Shown: in pieces, positions 51,092-63,094 of the stretch
Numbering within the stretch: position 1 is the stretch's first letter
How the letters are laid out: the number at the start of each line of letters is the position of its first letter
Assembly: GCF_014323725.1 (NCBI RefSeq)
Contig: NZ_JABVED010000019.1
Location: forward strand, 1 to 64,000
Reading direction: 5' to 3'
Length of the DNA: 64,000 nucleotides
Source of the DNA: Actinokineospora xionganensis
Lineage (GTDB): Bacteria; Actinomycetota; Actinomycetes; Mycobacteriales; Pseudonocardiaceae
The notes under the pieces: model-generated
Database searches by the model: none
What the model was told of the DNA's origin: nothing
The model's input: the letters and a program-made list of their open reading frames with translations, nothing else
Translations under genes and position numbers: made by a program

Positions 51092-52626
51092 TTGGTCTTG
51101 GGGAACTTCAGCTTCGACGGGTCGAAGCCGGGCGGCATCTGGTCGAGCCCGCCGAAACCGGGCGGCAGGCCGCCCTGCGGGCTCGGCGGCAGCTGCGTCA
51201 GGTCGGGCATTCCGCCGGGGAAGCCGGGCATGCCGCCGCGCATCTTGGGCGGGGTCGGGCCGCGGCCCTTCTTCCCCTTCTTCCCCTTTTTGCCCTTCCC
51301 GGCGGCGCGGCCGCCGGGCATGCCGAAGCGGCCCGCCATCTGCTGCATCATCTTCTTGGCGTCGTAGAAGCGGTTCACCAGGTCGTTGACCTCGCGGACC
51401 TGCACGCCGGAGCCCTTGGCGATGCGCAGTCGCCGGGACGCGTTGATGATCTTCGGGTCGTTGCGCTCGGCCGGGGTCATGCCGCGGATGATCGCCTGCA
51501 GCCGGTCGATGCTCTTCTCGTCGACCTGGGCCAGCGCGTCCTTCATCTGGCCCGCACCGGGAAGCATGCCGAGCAGGTTGGCGATCGGGCCCATCTTGCG
51601 GACCGCGAGCATCTGCTCGAGGAAGTCCTCCAGCGTCAGCTCGCCGGTGCCGATCTTGGCCGCGGCCTTCTCGGCCTGCGCCTGGTCGAAGTGCTGCTCG
51701 GCCTGCTCGATGAGGGTGAGGACGTCGCCCATGCCGAGGATGCGCGAGGCCATCCGGTCGGGGTGGAAAGCGTCGAAGTCCTCGAGCTTCTCGCCGTTGG
51801 AGGCGAACATGATCGGCATGCCGGTCACTTCGCGGACCGACAGCGCGGCGCCGCCCCGGGCGTCGCCGTCGAGCTTGGTGAGGACCACACCGGTGAAGCC
51901 GACGCCGTCGCGGAACGCCTCGGCGGTGGTGACGGCGTCCTGGCCGATCATCGCGTCGACGACGAAGAGGACCTCTTCGGGGGACACGGCGGCGCGGATG
52001 TCCGACGCCTGGCGCATCAGCTCCTCGTCGACGCCGAGGCGGCCCGCGGTGTCGACGATGACGACGTCGTGCTGGGCGCGGCGGGCCTCGTCGAGGCTGT
52101 CGCGGGCGACCTTGACCGGGTCGCCGACGCCGTTGCCGGGCTCGGGCGCGTAGACCGCGACACCGGCGCGCTCGGCGACGACCTGCAGCTGGGTGACGGC
52201 GTTGGGGCGCTGGAGGTCGCAGGCGACCAGCATCGGCGCGTGGCCTTGGCCCTTGAGCCAGCGGGCGAGCTTGCCCGCGAGGGTCGTCTTACCGGCACCC
52301 TGCAGACCCGCGAGCATGATCACGGTTGGCGGGGTCTTGGCCAGGTTGAGCCGCCGGGTCTCGCCGCCGAGGATGGCGACGAGTTCCTCGTTGACGATCT
52401 TGATGACCTGCTGGGCGGGGTTGAGCGCGCCGGAGACCTCGGCGCCCTTCGCCCGTTCCTTGATCTTCGCGATGAAGGTGCGCACGACCGGCAGCGCGAC
52501 GTCGGCTTCCAGCAGCGCGATGCGGATCTCGCGCGCGGTCGCGTCGATGTCGGCGTCGGTGAGCCTGCCCTTGCCCCGCAAGTTCTGCAGGACGGATGTG
52601 AGCCGGTCGGAGAGTGTGTCGAACAC
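51088..52626 (-). CDS. ffh: Signal recognition particle protein Ffh
   Basis: A 512-aa GTPase. The N domain starts FDTLSDRLTSVLQNLRGKG; the G domain has GLQGAGKTTLAGKLA, VDTAGRL and TKLDGDARGG; the methionine-rich M domain holds the RNA-binding segment ASRRLRIAKGSGVQVREVN. A Gly/Lys/Pro-rich tail of about 70 residues follows, longer than in E. coli but common in actinobacteria. Its partner receptor gene ftsY is at the end of this window. Confidence 0.96.
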   Translation of the reverse strand: MFDTLSDRLTSVLQNLRGKGRLTDADIDATAREIRIALLEADVALPVVRTFIAKIKERAKGAEVSGALNPAQQVIKIVNEELVAILGGETRRLNLAKTPPTVIMLAGLQGAGKTTLAGKLARWLKGQGHAPMLVACDLQRPNAVTQLQVVAERAGVAVYAPEPGNGVGDPVKVARDSLDEARRAQHDVVIVDTAGRLGVDEELMRQASDIRAAVSPEEVLFVVDAMIGQDAVTTAEAFRDGVGFTGVVLTKLDGDARGGAALSVREVTGMPIMFASNGEKLEDFDAFHPDRMASRILGMGDVLTLIEQAEQHFDQAQAEKAAAKIGTGELTLEDFLEQMLAVRKMGPIANLLGMLPGAGQMKDALAQVDEKSIDRLQAIIRGMTPAERNDPKIINASRRLRIAKGSGVQVREVNDLVNRFYDAKKMMQQMAGRFGMPGGRAAGKGKKGKKGKKGRGPTPPKMRGGMPGFPGGMPDLTQLPPSPQGGLPPGFGGLDQMPPGFDPSKLKFPKTK

Positions 52627-52852
52627 GAGTGTGGCGCTCCAGCCAATCAGGTCAACTCAGTCGGCAAGCGGGCCGAGTGCGAGCCCAGCCCCGACCGAGG
52701 GTAACTCGTCCGCCTCCCCGGAATTTTATCGGTGGTCACCTGCCTCGTAATGGCGAGGCAGGTGGGCGACCGTGGTCGGCTGACGTCACGGTCCCCTTAG
52801 GTGCCGATCCGTAGCGTCTGTCAAACCTGATCAACTCGCGTGGGGGGACACC

Positions 52853-54784
52853 ATGAGCGACCCGGAAGTCGGCACCAACAAGCTAGCGGCCCGGTTGACG
52901 GTCACCGCGGCCCTCTTACTCGGCATCAGCACCATCGTGCTGTTCACGGCTCTTCCCGGCCCCGGCGGGCGGTTCGCGCTGCTCGCCGTCGTCATCGTGC
53001 TCGGCGTCGCCGTCTTCGCTGCCGGGTCGCGCGCGTTCGGCCGGTTCGCGTACGCGGTCGGCCCGGCGGTGTGTCGCGGCATCGGCGGTGGGGCGATCGT
53101 GCTCGGCGCCTACTTGAGCGGACCGCTCTTAGTCCACGTCGTCGGTGAGACCTCGCTGGTCGTGTCCGTGCTACTGACCTTCCTGCCCGCGTTCCTCGCG
53201 CTTGTTGCCCTGGCTCTGAAAGGGGCGGACGCCGGCGTCGTGGGTGCGGCGGCCGTCGTCCCGACAGTGCTGGTGCTGCTTCTGGCAGCAGGAGAAGCAG
53301 GCCCAGGAACGACCGCGCTGAGCCTGCTCGCGCTGGCGGTCGTGGCAGCCGTCATCGCCGTGCCCGCGCCGTCGTCGTGGAGCACGGCCGGGATCAGCGC
53401 GGGCTCGATCGCGGCCGCCGCCGCGATCGGTGGCGGCGCCACCCCGCTGGGCGCGGTCACCGGGCCGTCGGTCGTCGACGCGGTGCCCGAGCCCGCGATG
53501 CGAGTCCTCGTGATCGTGGCAGGCCTTGCCTTGATAGCCCTGTTCGGCGCGCTCGCGATGCTCCGCCGCGACACGGCGGGCGGAGTGCTCGTCGCGCTGG
53601 CTCTCGCCAGCCCCGTGCCGATGCTCGTCCACGACCAAATGGTTCCGGGCCACGTCGACTCGGCGTCGATCGCGATGGCCGCCGTGCCGCTGGCGGTGGT
53701 GATCGCCGTCGCCTGCGCCGTCACACTCGACGCGGCGCGGCAGTTCGCCGGGCGGCTGGCGGGGTGGCTGCGGCCGGGTGGGTCGACCACTGTCCCCGCA
53801 CTGCTGTCGGTGGCGGGGTTGACAGCGGTCGTGTTCGCCGCACAGCCCCTGCCCTCGATGGTGGCGGATCACCGGCTGCAAGGCGCGATCGCGGTGGTGC
53901 TGCTCGCTTTCGCGGTGGCGTTGGCGCTCCGACTAACCGGCATGCCTGGTGCGGTCGTGGCCGTGGCCGCGCTGATCGGACTGCAGACGATGTCGCCGTG
54001 GCGGCGGCTGCTCGCGGGTCTGGTCGACAACGCGGGAGATCCGTTCGCGCACCTGAAGGTCATCGTCGGGGTCACGGTCGTGGCGGCGGTCGCCGTGAGC
54101 TGGCTGCTCGTGCGCAGGCACCGGCATGTGGGCGTGGTCGCGGCCGCCGCCTACCTGCTGGCCGGAACGCTCGCCGACCTCGTGCGGGCGAGCGCCTTGC
54201 TGGGCGGCTGGTCGGACCGGGAGGCCGTGTGGGTCACCACGACGATCGTGCCGCTGCTCGTCCTCGGCCTGCCCGCCGCGGTGGCGGCCTTGGTCGCCCG
54301 CGGCACCGCGACCCGGGTGTCGGGTCAGGCTGTCGCCGCGCTGATGCTGGCGATCGGCGGCTTCTCCTTGTTCAAGGCGCTGCTGCGGACGTTCTCCGGC
54401 GCGAACCCGGGAATGCCGACCGTCCTGACGCCGACCGATTTCACCGCGCTCACCTCACTGGACCAAGCGGGTGTCCCGGTCGCTTTTGGCGTCGCGGGGC
54501 TCCTCCTGTTGGCGGCTCTGGCGACCTTGTCCACCACGAGGCACCCGAACGCGGCCGTGACGGCGGCGGCGATGCTCTTCGTCGTGGGCGGCGCGCAGGT
54601 CGTGCTCGGAATCGCGCTGCAGGCAGGCGGCGGCGCGGCGTTCGACTTGGCGCAATGGATCGTGCTGGGTGTCAGCGCGGTGGGGACGGCCGCGGCGATC
54701 GTGGCCGTCCGTTCGACACCGTCCTATTTGGCCGCAGGGCAGGCCCGACCCCCAGGCGGGCCCCTCCCTGCGGCACAGACCTGA
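52853..54784 (+). CDS. Polytopic membrane protein of unknown function
   Basis: A 643-aa very hydrophobic protein with roughly 16-18 membrane segments separated by short loops, and no recognised catalytic motif or signal peptide. Its closest look is to uncharacterised actinobacterial integral membrane proteins; a transporter or flippase role would be a guess. It starts at ATG 52853 after GTGGGGGGA, is divergent from ffh, and ends with a Pro/Gly-rich tail whose DNA forms one of two tandem hairpin units. Confidence 0.6.
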   Translation: MSDPEVGTNKLAARLTVTAALLLGISTIVLFTALPGPGGRFALLAVVIVLGVAVFAAGSRAFGRFAYAVGPAVCRGIGGGAIVLGAYLSGPLLVHVVGETSLVVSVLLTFLPAFLALVALALKGADAGVVGAAAVVPTVLVLLLAAGEAGPGTTALSLLALAVVAAVIAVPAPSSWSTAGISAGSIAAAAAIGGGATPLGAVTGPSVVDAVPEPAMRVLVIVAGLALIALFGALAMLRRDTAGGVLVALALASPVPMLVHDQMVPGHVDSASIAMAAVPLAVVIAVACAVTLDAARQFAGRLAGWLRPGGSTTVPALLSVAGLTAVVFAAQPLPSMVADHRLQGAIAVVLLAFAVALALRLTGMPGAVVAVAALIGLQTMSPWRRLLAGLVDNAGDPFAHLKVIVGVTVVAAVAVSWLLVRRHRHVGVVAAAAYLLAGTLADLVRASALLGGWSDREAVWVTTTIVPLLVLGLPAAVAALVARGTATRVSGQAVAALMLAIGGFSLFKALLRTFSGANPGMPTVLTPTDFTALTSLDQAGVPVAFGVAGLLLLAALATLSTTRHPNAAVTAAAMLFVVGGAQVVLGIALQAGGGAAFDLAQWIVLGVSAVGTAAAIVAVRSTPSYLAAGQARPPGGPLPAAQT

Positions 54785-54808
54785 CGGCCTGCTCGAACAC
54801 GACGGGAC

Positions 54809-54833
54809 GAGGCCCGACCCCTCGACGGGCCTC
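54809..54833. terminator. Hairpin between membrane-protein gene and glnD
   Basis: GAGGCCCG (54809-54816) and CGGGCCTC (54826-54833) pair perfectly around a 9-nt loop. A related unit, GGCCCG/CGGGCC at 54742-54762, lies inside the end of the membrane-protein gene. It lies between converging genes and could terminate both. Confidence 0.5.
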
Positions 54834-54962
54834 CTCCCTACGTCGCCCGGTGAGTGGGTGGGCCCTCCCCGGACCGCCCCTTCACCTGACAAGAAGAAGA
54901 CTGTCAAGGATCGGCCGCCCGTCCCAGCGTGATCACCCGCGAGTAGGGATGAGTAGGTCTAC

Positions 54963-57344
54963 TTATTTGCTGGCCCGCAAAACCGCGGACTCGACCACGT
55001 GCCGCCAGCCCGCGGCCCTGCCGGGGACGAAGCTGAAGGAGTCGACGGCCGAGCCGCCCATGGTCGCCACCCTGGCCCACAGCACGTCGATCCCGCAACG
55101 CTCCAAAGCGGACGCGACGCTGTGCAGCAGGCCGATCCGGTCGGCGGCGCGCAGTTCCAGGACGACCGCGGCGCCGTCCTCGTCGCCCGCCTCGTGGTCG
55201 AACCACAGCACCCTGGGGTCGGGCGCGTCCTCGGCGCGGCCGCCGTAGTCGCGTTCCTTGGCGGCCAGTTTGTCCGCCAGGGGAAGGGATCCGGCTTCGG
55301 CGCGGAGGAACTGCTCGCGCAGCAGCGCCGGGTCCGGCATGGAGCCGAAGCGCGGCGTCACGGAGAACACGCCGACCGCGGCGCCCGCGTAGGTGACGAG
55401 CGACGCCGCGTGGACCTCGAGGAGGTTGAGGGCCAGCACACCGGCAGCCCGGGACAGCACGCCGGGACGGTTCTTCGCGGCGAGGGTGATGGTGGCGACG
55501 TTGTCGCTCGTGTCGACCAGGAAGTCCGCCTTGCCGGTGGCGTTGACCGCCTCGGCGAGTTCGGTCTGCGGGACGCTCAGCGGGATCGGGCCGGGCAGTT
55601 GCTCTCCGGCCATCGCGGCGCGGCAGCGGGTGACCAGATCCGTTGTGAGGGCGGCTTTCCAGTCCGTCCACACGCCGGGGCCGGTGGCCAGCGAGTCGGC
55701 CTCGGCGAGAGCGTGCAGCAGTTCCAACAGGACCGGGTCGCCGCCGAGGACGTCGACGACGCGCAGCACGGTGGCCTCGTCCTCGACGTCGCGGCGGGTC
55801 GCGGTGTGCGGCAGCAGCAGGTGGTGGCGCACCATCGCCGAGAGCGTGTCGACGTCCTGTTTGGACAGTCCAAGGCGGGCGCCCACCTGGGTGGCCAGCG
55901 CGGCGCCGACGATCGAGTGGTCCTGGTCGCGCCCCTTGCCCAGGTCGTGCAGCAGCGCGCCGATGAGCAGCAGGTCCGGCCGGGAAACCCGGGTGACCAG
56001 GCGGGACGCGTTGACCGTCGTCTGCACCAGGTGACGGTCGACAGTCCAGATATGCGCGGCGTCGCGCGGGGGCAGGTCGCGCACGGCGCCCCACTCGGGG
56101 AACAGCCGGGCCCACAGGCCGGTGCGGTCGAGCGCCTCGACGACGTCGGTCAGCCCCTCCCCCGCGCCCAGCAGCGACACCAGGTCCTGGCGGACCTCGG
56201 CGGGCCACGGCGCGCGCGGTTCGGGCGCGTGGTCGCTCAGGCGCGACAGCGCGCCGGGGGCGATCGGGTGGCCGGTGCGGCCGGAGGCGGCGGCGACGCG
56301 CACCAGCAGCCCCGGGTCCTTGCCGGGGTCGGCGTCGCGGGCGAGCGCGACCTCGCTGCCGTGCAGCACGACGCCCTCGTCGAGTGGGCGGCGGTCGGGG
56401 CCGCGGCGGAGCAGGCCGAGGACCCGCTTGCCGTTGGCGGCGCCGGTGGAGCGCAGCGCGACGTCCATCGCGTAGGCGACGGAGCGGCCCGCGCCGGACA
56501 GGGCCCTGGCCAGCGCGAACCGGTCGGCCAGACCCAGTGCCGCGGCGATCTCGTCGCCGTCCTGAGGCTGCAGGATGTCGCGCGGACGGCCCGCGATGCG
56601 GCGCAACTCGGTTCGGGTGTCGAGCAGGAGGGTGTGGGCGGCGACGACGTCGGGGCCCGGTCTGTCGATCAGCTGGGCGAGCGAGAGGGCGTCGAGAATG
56701 CCCAGGTCACGCAGGCCACCGCGGCCGTATTTGAGGTCCGGTTCGACCCAGTGGGCGACCTCGCCCGCGCGGCGCCAGCGCTGCTTGACGGACTCGATCA
56801 GCTCGCCCAGCCGGTTGCGCACGCCGGTCCGCCACTGCTCGCGGGCGGACGTGGCCAGCCGGACGGTGACCTCGGCGTCGCCCGCGAGGTGGCGGGCGTC
56901 GAGCAGGCCCAGCGCGGTCCGCAGGTCGGCCTTGGCGACGTCTAGTGCCTCACCGACCGTGCGGACGGAGTGGTCGAGGCCGACGCCGGAGTTCCACAGC
57001 GGGTACCAGAGGCGTTCGGCGATGGTGTCGACCGCCTTGCGGCCGTCGTGCACCAGCACGAGGTCGAGATCGGAGTACGGGACCAGCTCGCGCCTGCCCA
57101 GTCCGCCGACCGCCAGCAGCGCCACCCCGCCGCCGCGGCCACCGACGCCGGCCTGGGCGGCGGCGGCCGTCAGCCAGAACTCGTGCAGGTCGGTCAGCGC
57201 CTCGCGCAGCGTGTCCGGTGCGAGCCGGTGGCCCGACTGAGTCGACTGCCCAGACGGGCTGGCGGACCTGGCACCCTGACCGAGAAGCCGGTCACGAGCG
57301 AGCACCAGGTCCGCCGCCGTCGGGGAACTTTCCCCCGTTGTCAT
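54963..57344 (-). CDS. glnD: PII uridylyl/adenylyltransferase GlnD
   Basis: A 793-aa nitrogen sensor that modifies and demodifies PII. The nucleotidyltransferase domain has VGGLGRRELVPYSDLDLVLVH (about 74-94). The HD domain has GALLHDLGKGRDQDHSIVG, and two ACT domains follow (NRPGVLSRAAGVLALN, then DRIGLLHSVASALERCG), which sense glutamine. In actinobacteria GlnD adenylylates GlnK on Tyr51. The gene is third in amtB-glnB-glnD, 3 nt after glnB. Confidence 0.94.
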   Translation of the reverse strand: MTTGESSPTAADLVLARDRLLGQGARSASPSGQSTQSGHRLAPDTLREALTDLHEFWLTAAAAQAGVGGRGGGVALLAVGGLGRRELVPYSDLDLVLVHDGRKAVDTIAERLWYPLWNSGVGLDHSVRTVGEALDVAKADLRTALGLLDARHLAGDAEVTVRLATSAREQWRTGVRNRLGELIESVKQRWRRAGEVAHWVEPDLKYGRGGLRDLGILDALSLAQLIDRPGPDVVAAHTLLLDTRTELRRIAGRPRDILQPQDGDEIAAALGLADRFALARALSGAGRSVAYAMDVALRSTGAANGKRVLGLLRRGPDRRPLDEGVVLHGSEVALARDADPGKDPGLLVRVAAASGRTGHPIAPGALSRLSDHAPEPRAPWPAEVRQDLVSLLGAGEGLTDVVEALDRTGLWARLFPEWGAVRDLPPRDAAHIWTVDRHLVQTTVNASRLVTRVSRPDLLLIGALLHDLGKGRDQDHSIVGAALATQVGARLGLSKQDVDTLSAMVRHHLLLPHTATRRDVEDEATVLRVVDVLGGDPVLLELLHALAEADSLATGPGVWTDWKAALTTDLVTRCRAAMAGEQLPGPIPLSVPQTELAEAVNATGKADFLVDTSDNVATITLAAKNRPGVLSRAAGVLALNLLEVHAASLVTYAGAAVGVFSVTPRFGSMPDPALLREQFLRAEAGSLPLADKLAAKERDYGGRAEDAPDPRVLWFDHEAGDEDGAAVVLELRAADRIGLLHSVASALERCGIDVLWARVATMGGSAVDSFSFVPGRAAGWRHVVESAVLRASK

Positions 57345-57347
57345 GAT

Positions 57348-59071
<1,724 letters not shown>

Positions 59072-59120
59072 ATCGTCCTCCCGTGAACCTGTTGATTGCC
59101 GGGAAGCATGGGTTTGTCCT

Positions 59121-59190
59121 GTTTCGCGGGATCGCTTACGACGTTTCGCCCACGTGAACTGTCGGCCTGGTCGTGTTACGGACAAGTTTC
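59121..59190 (-). promoter_or_regulatory. GlnR-box-like sites upstream of amtB
   Basis: On the minus strand, GAAAC-TTGTCC-GTAAC (59190-59175) fits the b-N6-a part of the actinobacterial GlnR consensus. Two further GAAAC boxes (59147-59143 and 59125-59121) are spaced 22 bp apart, the expected b1-b2 distance, though the a box between them is poor. Nitrogen-limited activation is the expected mode. Confidence 0.4.
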
Positions 59191-59244
59191 CTCTACGGGC
59201 TGTATTCGATCGACTACCGAATCGTGTCGGTAACGTGATCCGCT

Positions 59245-59817
59245 GTGGACGCTGCCCCGATCTCGCTCATCCAAGACGCCGGGTGGCTCTCCGCGCAGAT
59301 CGCACTGGCGTCGCGGCGATACCGGACCCGCGACGAGGCGGTGCTGGGAGTGCTGTGGTGGTACTCCGCCAGCCTGGTCCTGCTGGGGCCGGTCGTGGAG
59401 TCGTCGGCGGATCCCGCTTCGGTGACGCTGATGGTGGAGCCGGACGGGCGCGTGCTCTCGGCGACCGCGTCGGCTTTGTGCCGGGATCCGGGGCCGCGGT
59501 TGCGGGAGGTCATCGCGGCGTCCGTGGATTCCCTGGCGGGATCGACCGGGGCGTCGGAGCGGGCGCTGTGGGCGATCACGACGGACTCGTTGGCGAACCG
59601 GGTGCTGTGGGCGAGCGGGCGACCGGCGGACGCGGTCGCGCTGGCGCGGGCGGTCGGGCCGGAGCTGCCGGTGCCGCGGTTCGTGGAGGTCGGCGGCCGC
59701 ACCGTGGTGCGGAGGGCGTCGTGTTGCCTTGTTTACCAGACGCCGGGCGCGGACAAGTGCGTCAGCTGTCCACGACAGACCCCGGCCGAGCGGGACAGGC
59801 GGCTCGGCATGATCTAG
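59245..59817 (+). CDS. (2Fe-2S)-binding protein, FhuF-like C terminus
   Basis: A 190-aa protein. The C-terminal RRASCCLVYQTPGADKCVSC has the Cys-Cys-x10-Cys-x2-Cys spacing of the FhuF 2Fe-2S domain, used by ferric-siderophore reductases. The N-terminal part is alpha-rich with WWYSASLVLLGPV, as in FhuF-like reductases, but shorter than E. coli FhuF. It is divergent from amtB and shares its promoter gap. No siderophore genes are adjacent, so the substrate is unknown. Confidence 0.82.
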   Translation: MDAAPISLIQDAGWLSAQIALASRRYRTRDEAVLGVLWWYSASLVLLGPVVESSADPASVTLMVEPDGRVLSATASALCRDPGPRLREVIAASVDSLAGSTGASERALWAITTDSLANRVLWASGRPADAVALARAVGPELPVPRFVEVGGRTVVRRASCCLVYQTPGADKCVSCPRQTPAERDRRLGMI

Positions 59818-59844
59818 CCGCAGCCTTGAGACATGCTGTGAGCC

Positions 59845-60114
59845 ATGCGACTGCACATAAGCATCGATGACGGTGTCATCGAGGAACTCGACAAACGGGT
59901 CGGCGCCCGTCAGCGCAACGAGTTCATCGAACGGGCGGTCCGTCAAGCCCTCGGCGATCTCCAGCGAGCAGAGACCCTTGAGCAGGCGCTCGGATCGATC
60001 GAAGACCCTGGCCCCCAGTGGGGTGACGATCCCGCCGGATGGGTTCGCAATCAGCGCACCGACAGGGCAGCGGGCGGTCAGGCTGCGCCAACCTCATCGA
60101 CATCACCGTCCTGA
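59845..60114 (+). CDS. VapB-type antitoxin with altered C terminus
   Basis: An 89-codon frame. The N terminus MRLHISIDDGVIEELDKRVG and QRNEFIERAVRQAL form a ribbon-helix-helix DNA-binding domain typical of antitoxins; the central DDPAGWVRNQR is the usual start of the toxin-binding tail. The last ~20 residues are Ser/Thr/Ala-rich and not family-like, so the frame has probably shifted and the native stop has been lost. It is followed by fragments of a PIN-like toxin. Confidence 0.65.
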   Translation: MRLHISIDDGVIEELDKRVGARQRNEFIERAVRQALGDLQRAETLEQALGSIEDPGPQWGDDPAGWVRNQRTDRAAGGQAAPTSSTSPS

Positions 60115-60255
60115 TCCTCGTAGAGATCGCCCGGATGCTGATCGACTGCGCGAGCTGATCTCCTCGCGGGGGCTCGTTACCGCCGCGATCAAAGTAGACG
60201 AGACGACCGAATGGGACCGAGTCCGCGCGTCTGTCGCGAAACGCCGAGTTCGCCG
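60093..60255 (+). pseudogene. Possible VapC (PIN toxin) relic
   Basis: At 60093 LIDITVLI resembles the LIDTSVL opening of VapC toxins and is followed by LVEIAR. A +1 shift near 60130 then gives DADRLRELISSRGLVTAAIK, which fits the next PIN helices. No intact start, later acidic residues or proper end are present. It overlaps the 3' end of the antitoxin frame, as a vapBC pair would. This reading is based on short matches only. Nothing else gene-like lies before 60305. Confidence 0.35.
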
Positions 60256-60304
60256 GACCTGGCAACGGGATTCGAGGCTCGTGAAAGCCGATGACACGGG
60301 TCGG

Positions 60305-61528
60305 TCAATGGCGACGGGACAGCGCTGTCAGGGAATCCGGGGTGAGCCCGCTGTAGCCGGTCACCTCCGCCTCGGTCAGTGCGCCGCAGTCGATTGCCCT
60401 GGTCAGCGAGGTCGCCAAGGCGGCCGCGGTGGCGGGTTCGTCGAGGATTGAGCCGGTGGTGCGGGACATGTAGGCCGCCAGGCGGGCGCCGTCGCCTTCC
60501 GCGGTTTCCAGGTGGTGGGTGAACACCGCGCAGTAGCGGGAGACCAGTTGCGCCGGGTGCAGGTCCCAGCCCTGGAAGAAACCGCGCGAGAGCGATCTGC
60601 GGACCAGCTTGTAGTGCGTCAGCCAGCCGTGGCGGACGTTGTCGCCGACCGGCAGGACGTTGGAGGAGCCGTCGGACAGGCGGACGCCCGTTCCCGAGGC
60701 CCCTACCTGCATGGCGTTGCGGGCAAAGTCGCAGGCGGGGTGGGCGAGGTGCTGGTCGGCGGCGCTGAGGCCGCAGGCGGCGGTGTAGTCGTAGGTGCCG
60801 AAGTGCAGGCCCGAGACCCGGCCCGCGCCCGCGTCGATCAGCCGGGGGACGGCGAACCGTCCTTTGTGGTCGATCACGGCCTGGGTGGTCTCGATCTGGA
60901 TCTCGAACCGCAGCGATCCCTCCGGCCATTCGAGCCGCTGCTCGCACAGCTCCAGCAGCTCGACGAGCGCCGTGACCTGCTCCGGGCCGGTGACCTTCGG
61001 GAAGGTGATGACGAACCCCGGCGGCGGCGTGCCCAGGTCGGTCAGCACGACGTCGAGGGTGTGGACCGCCCGGTGGGTCAACTCGGCGGTGTCGAACGAC
61101 TTCATCCGGATGCCGACCCCGGCCAGGCCCCACGCGCCCATCAGCGTCGCCGCTTTGGCCGCGTCACCGTCCTCGGTCTCGTCGTCGCGGTTTCCGTAGC
61201 CGTCCTCGAAGTCGACGCGCAGGTCCTCCACCGGTTCGCGTTCGAGCTTGGCGCGGACGCGCTCGTACACGGTCGCGGCGAGTGCGGCGGGCACCCCGAT
61301 GATCGCCGCGACGGCGGCCGGGTCGGGTAGGTGCTCGTCGAAAGCGGCGAGCGCCTGAGCGCCCCACCGGGCGGGCAGGTCGTCGGTGATCTTGTCCGCC
61401 GGGACGTAGCAGGTGTGCACCGGCTGGCGCCCGCCCTGGTCTCCGGGATACCGCCGGGACCGCTCACGGTCCACTTCGGACAGCCGGTGGGTGAGCACGG
61501 CGAGGAACGAACCGTCGATGGTGCGCAT
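60305..61528 (-). CDS. HpcH/HpaI aldolase/citrate lyase-like protein (DUF6986)
   Basis: A 407-aa TIM-barrel protein related to citrate-lyase beta and malyl-CoA lyases. VEDLRVDFEDGYGNRDDE carries the metal-binding acidic region; FEIQIETTQAVIDHKG has the conserved Glu; FGTYDYTAACGLSAADQH resembles the family's active-site segment. It follows malate synthase by one base on the same strand, an arrangement I associate with actinobacterial DUF6986 proteins. It may act on glyoxylate- or ureide-related metabolites (inference). Confidence 0.8.
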   Translation of the reverse strand: MRTIDGSFLAVLTHRLSEVDRERSRRYPGDQGGRQPVHTCYVPADKITDDLPARWGAQALAAFDEHLPDPAAVAAIIGVPAALAATVYERVRAKLEREPVEDLRVDFEDGYGNRDDETEDGDAAKAATLMGAWGLAGVGIRMKSFDTAELTHRAVHTLDVVLTDLGTPPPGFVITFPKVTGPEQVTALVELLELCEQRLEWPEGSLRFEIQIETTQAVIDHKGRFAVPRLIDAGAGRVSGLHFGTYDYTAACGLSAADQHLAHPACDFARNAMQVGASGTGVRLSDGSSNVLPVGDNVRHGWLTHYKLVRRSLSRGFFQGWDLHPAQLVSRYCAVFTHHLETAEGDGARLAAYMSRTTGSILDEPATAAALATSLTRAIDCGALTEAEVTGYSGLTPDSLTALSRRH

Positions 61529-61529
61529 G

Positions 61530-63065
<1,536 letters not shown>

Positions 63066-63094
63066 AGTGGCCCCCGTCACGCGGTTCGGACAGC

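Noticed and set aside
54999-56945. A 648-codon plus-strand frame opposite glnD
   Set aside because: Antisense to glnD, which has full nucleotidyltransferase, HD and ACT motifs.
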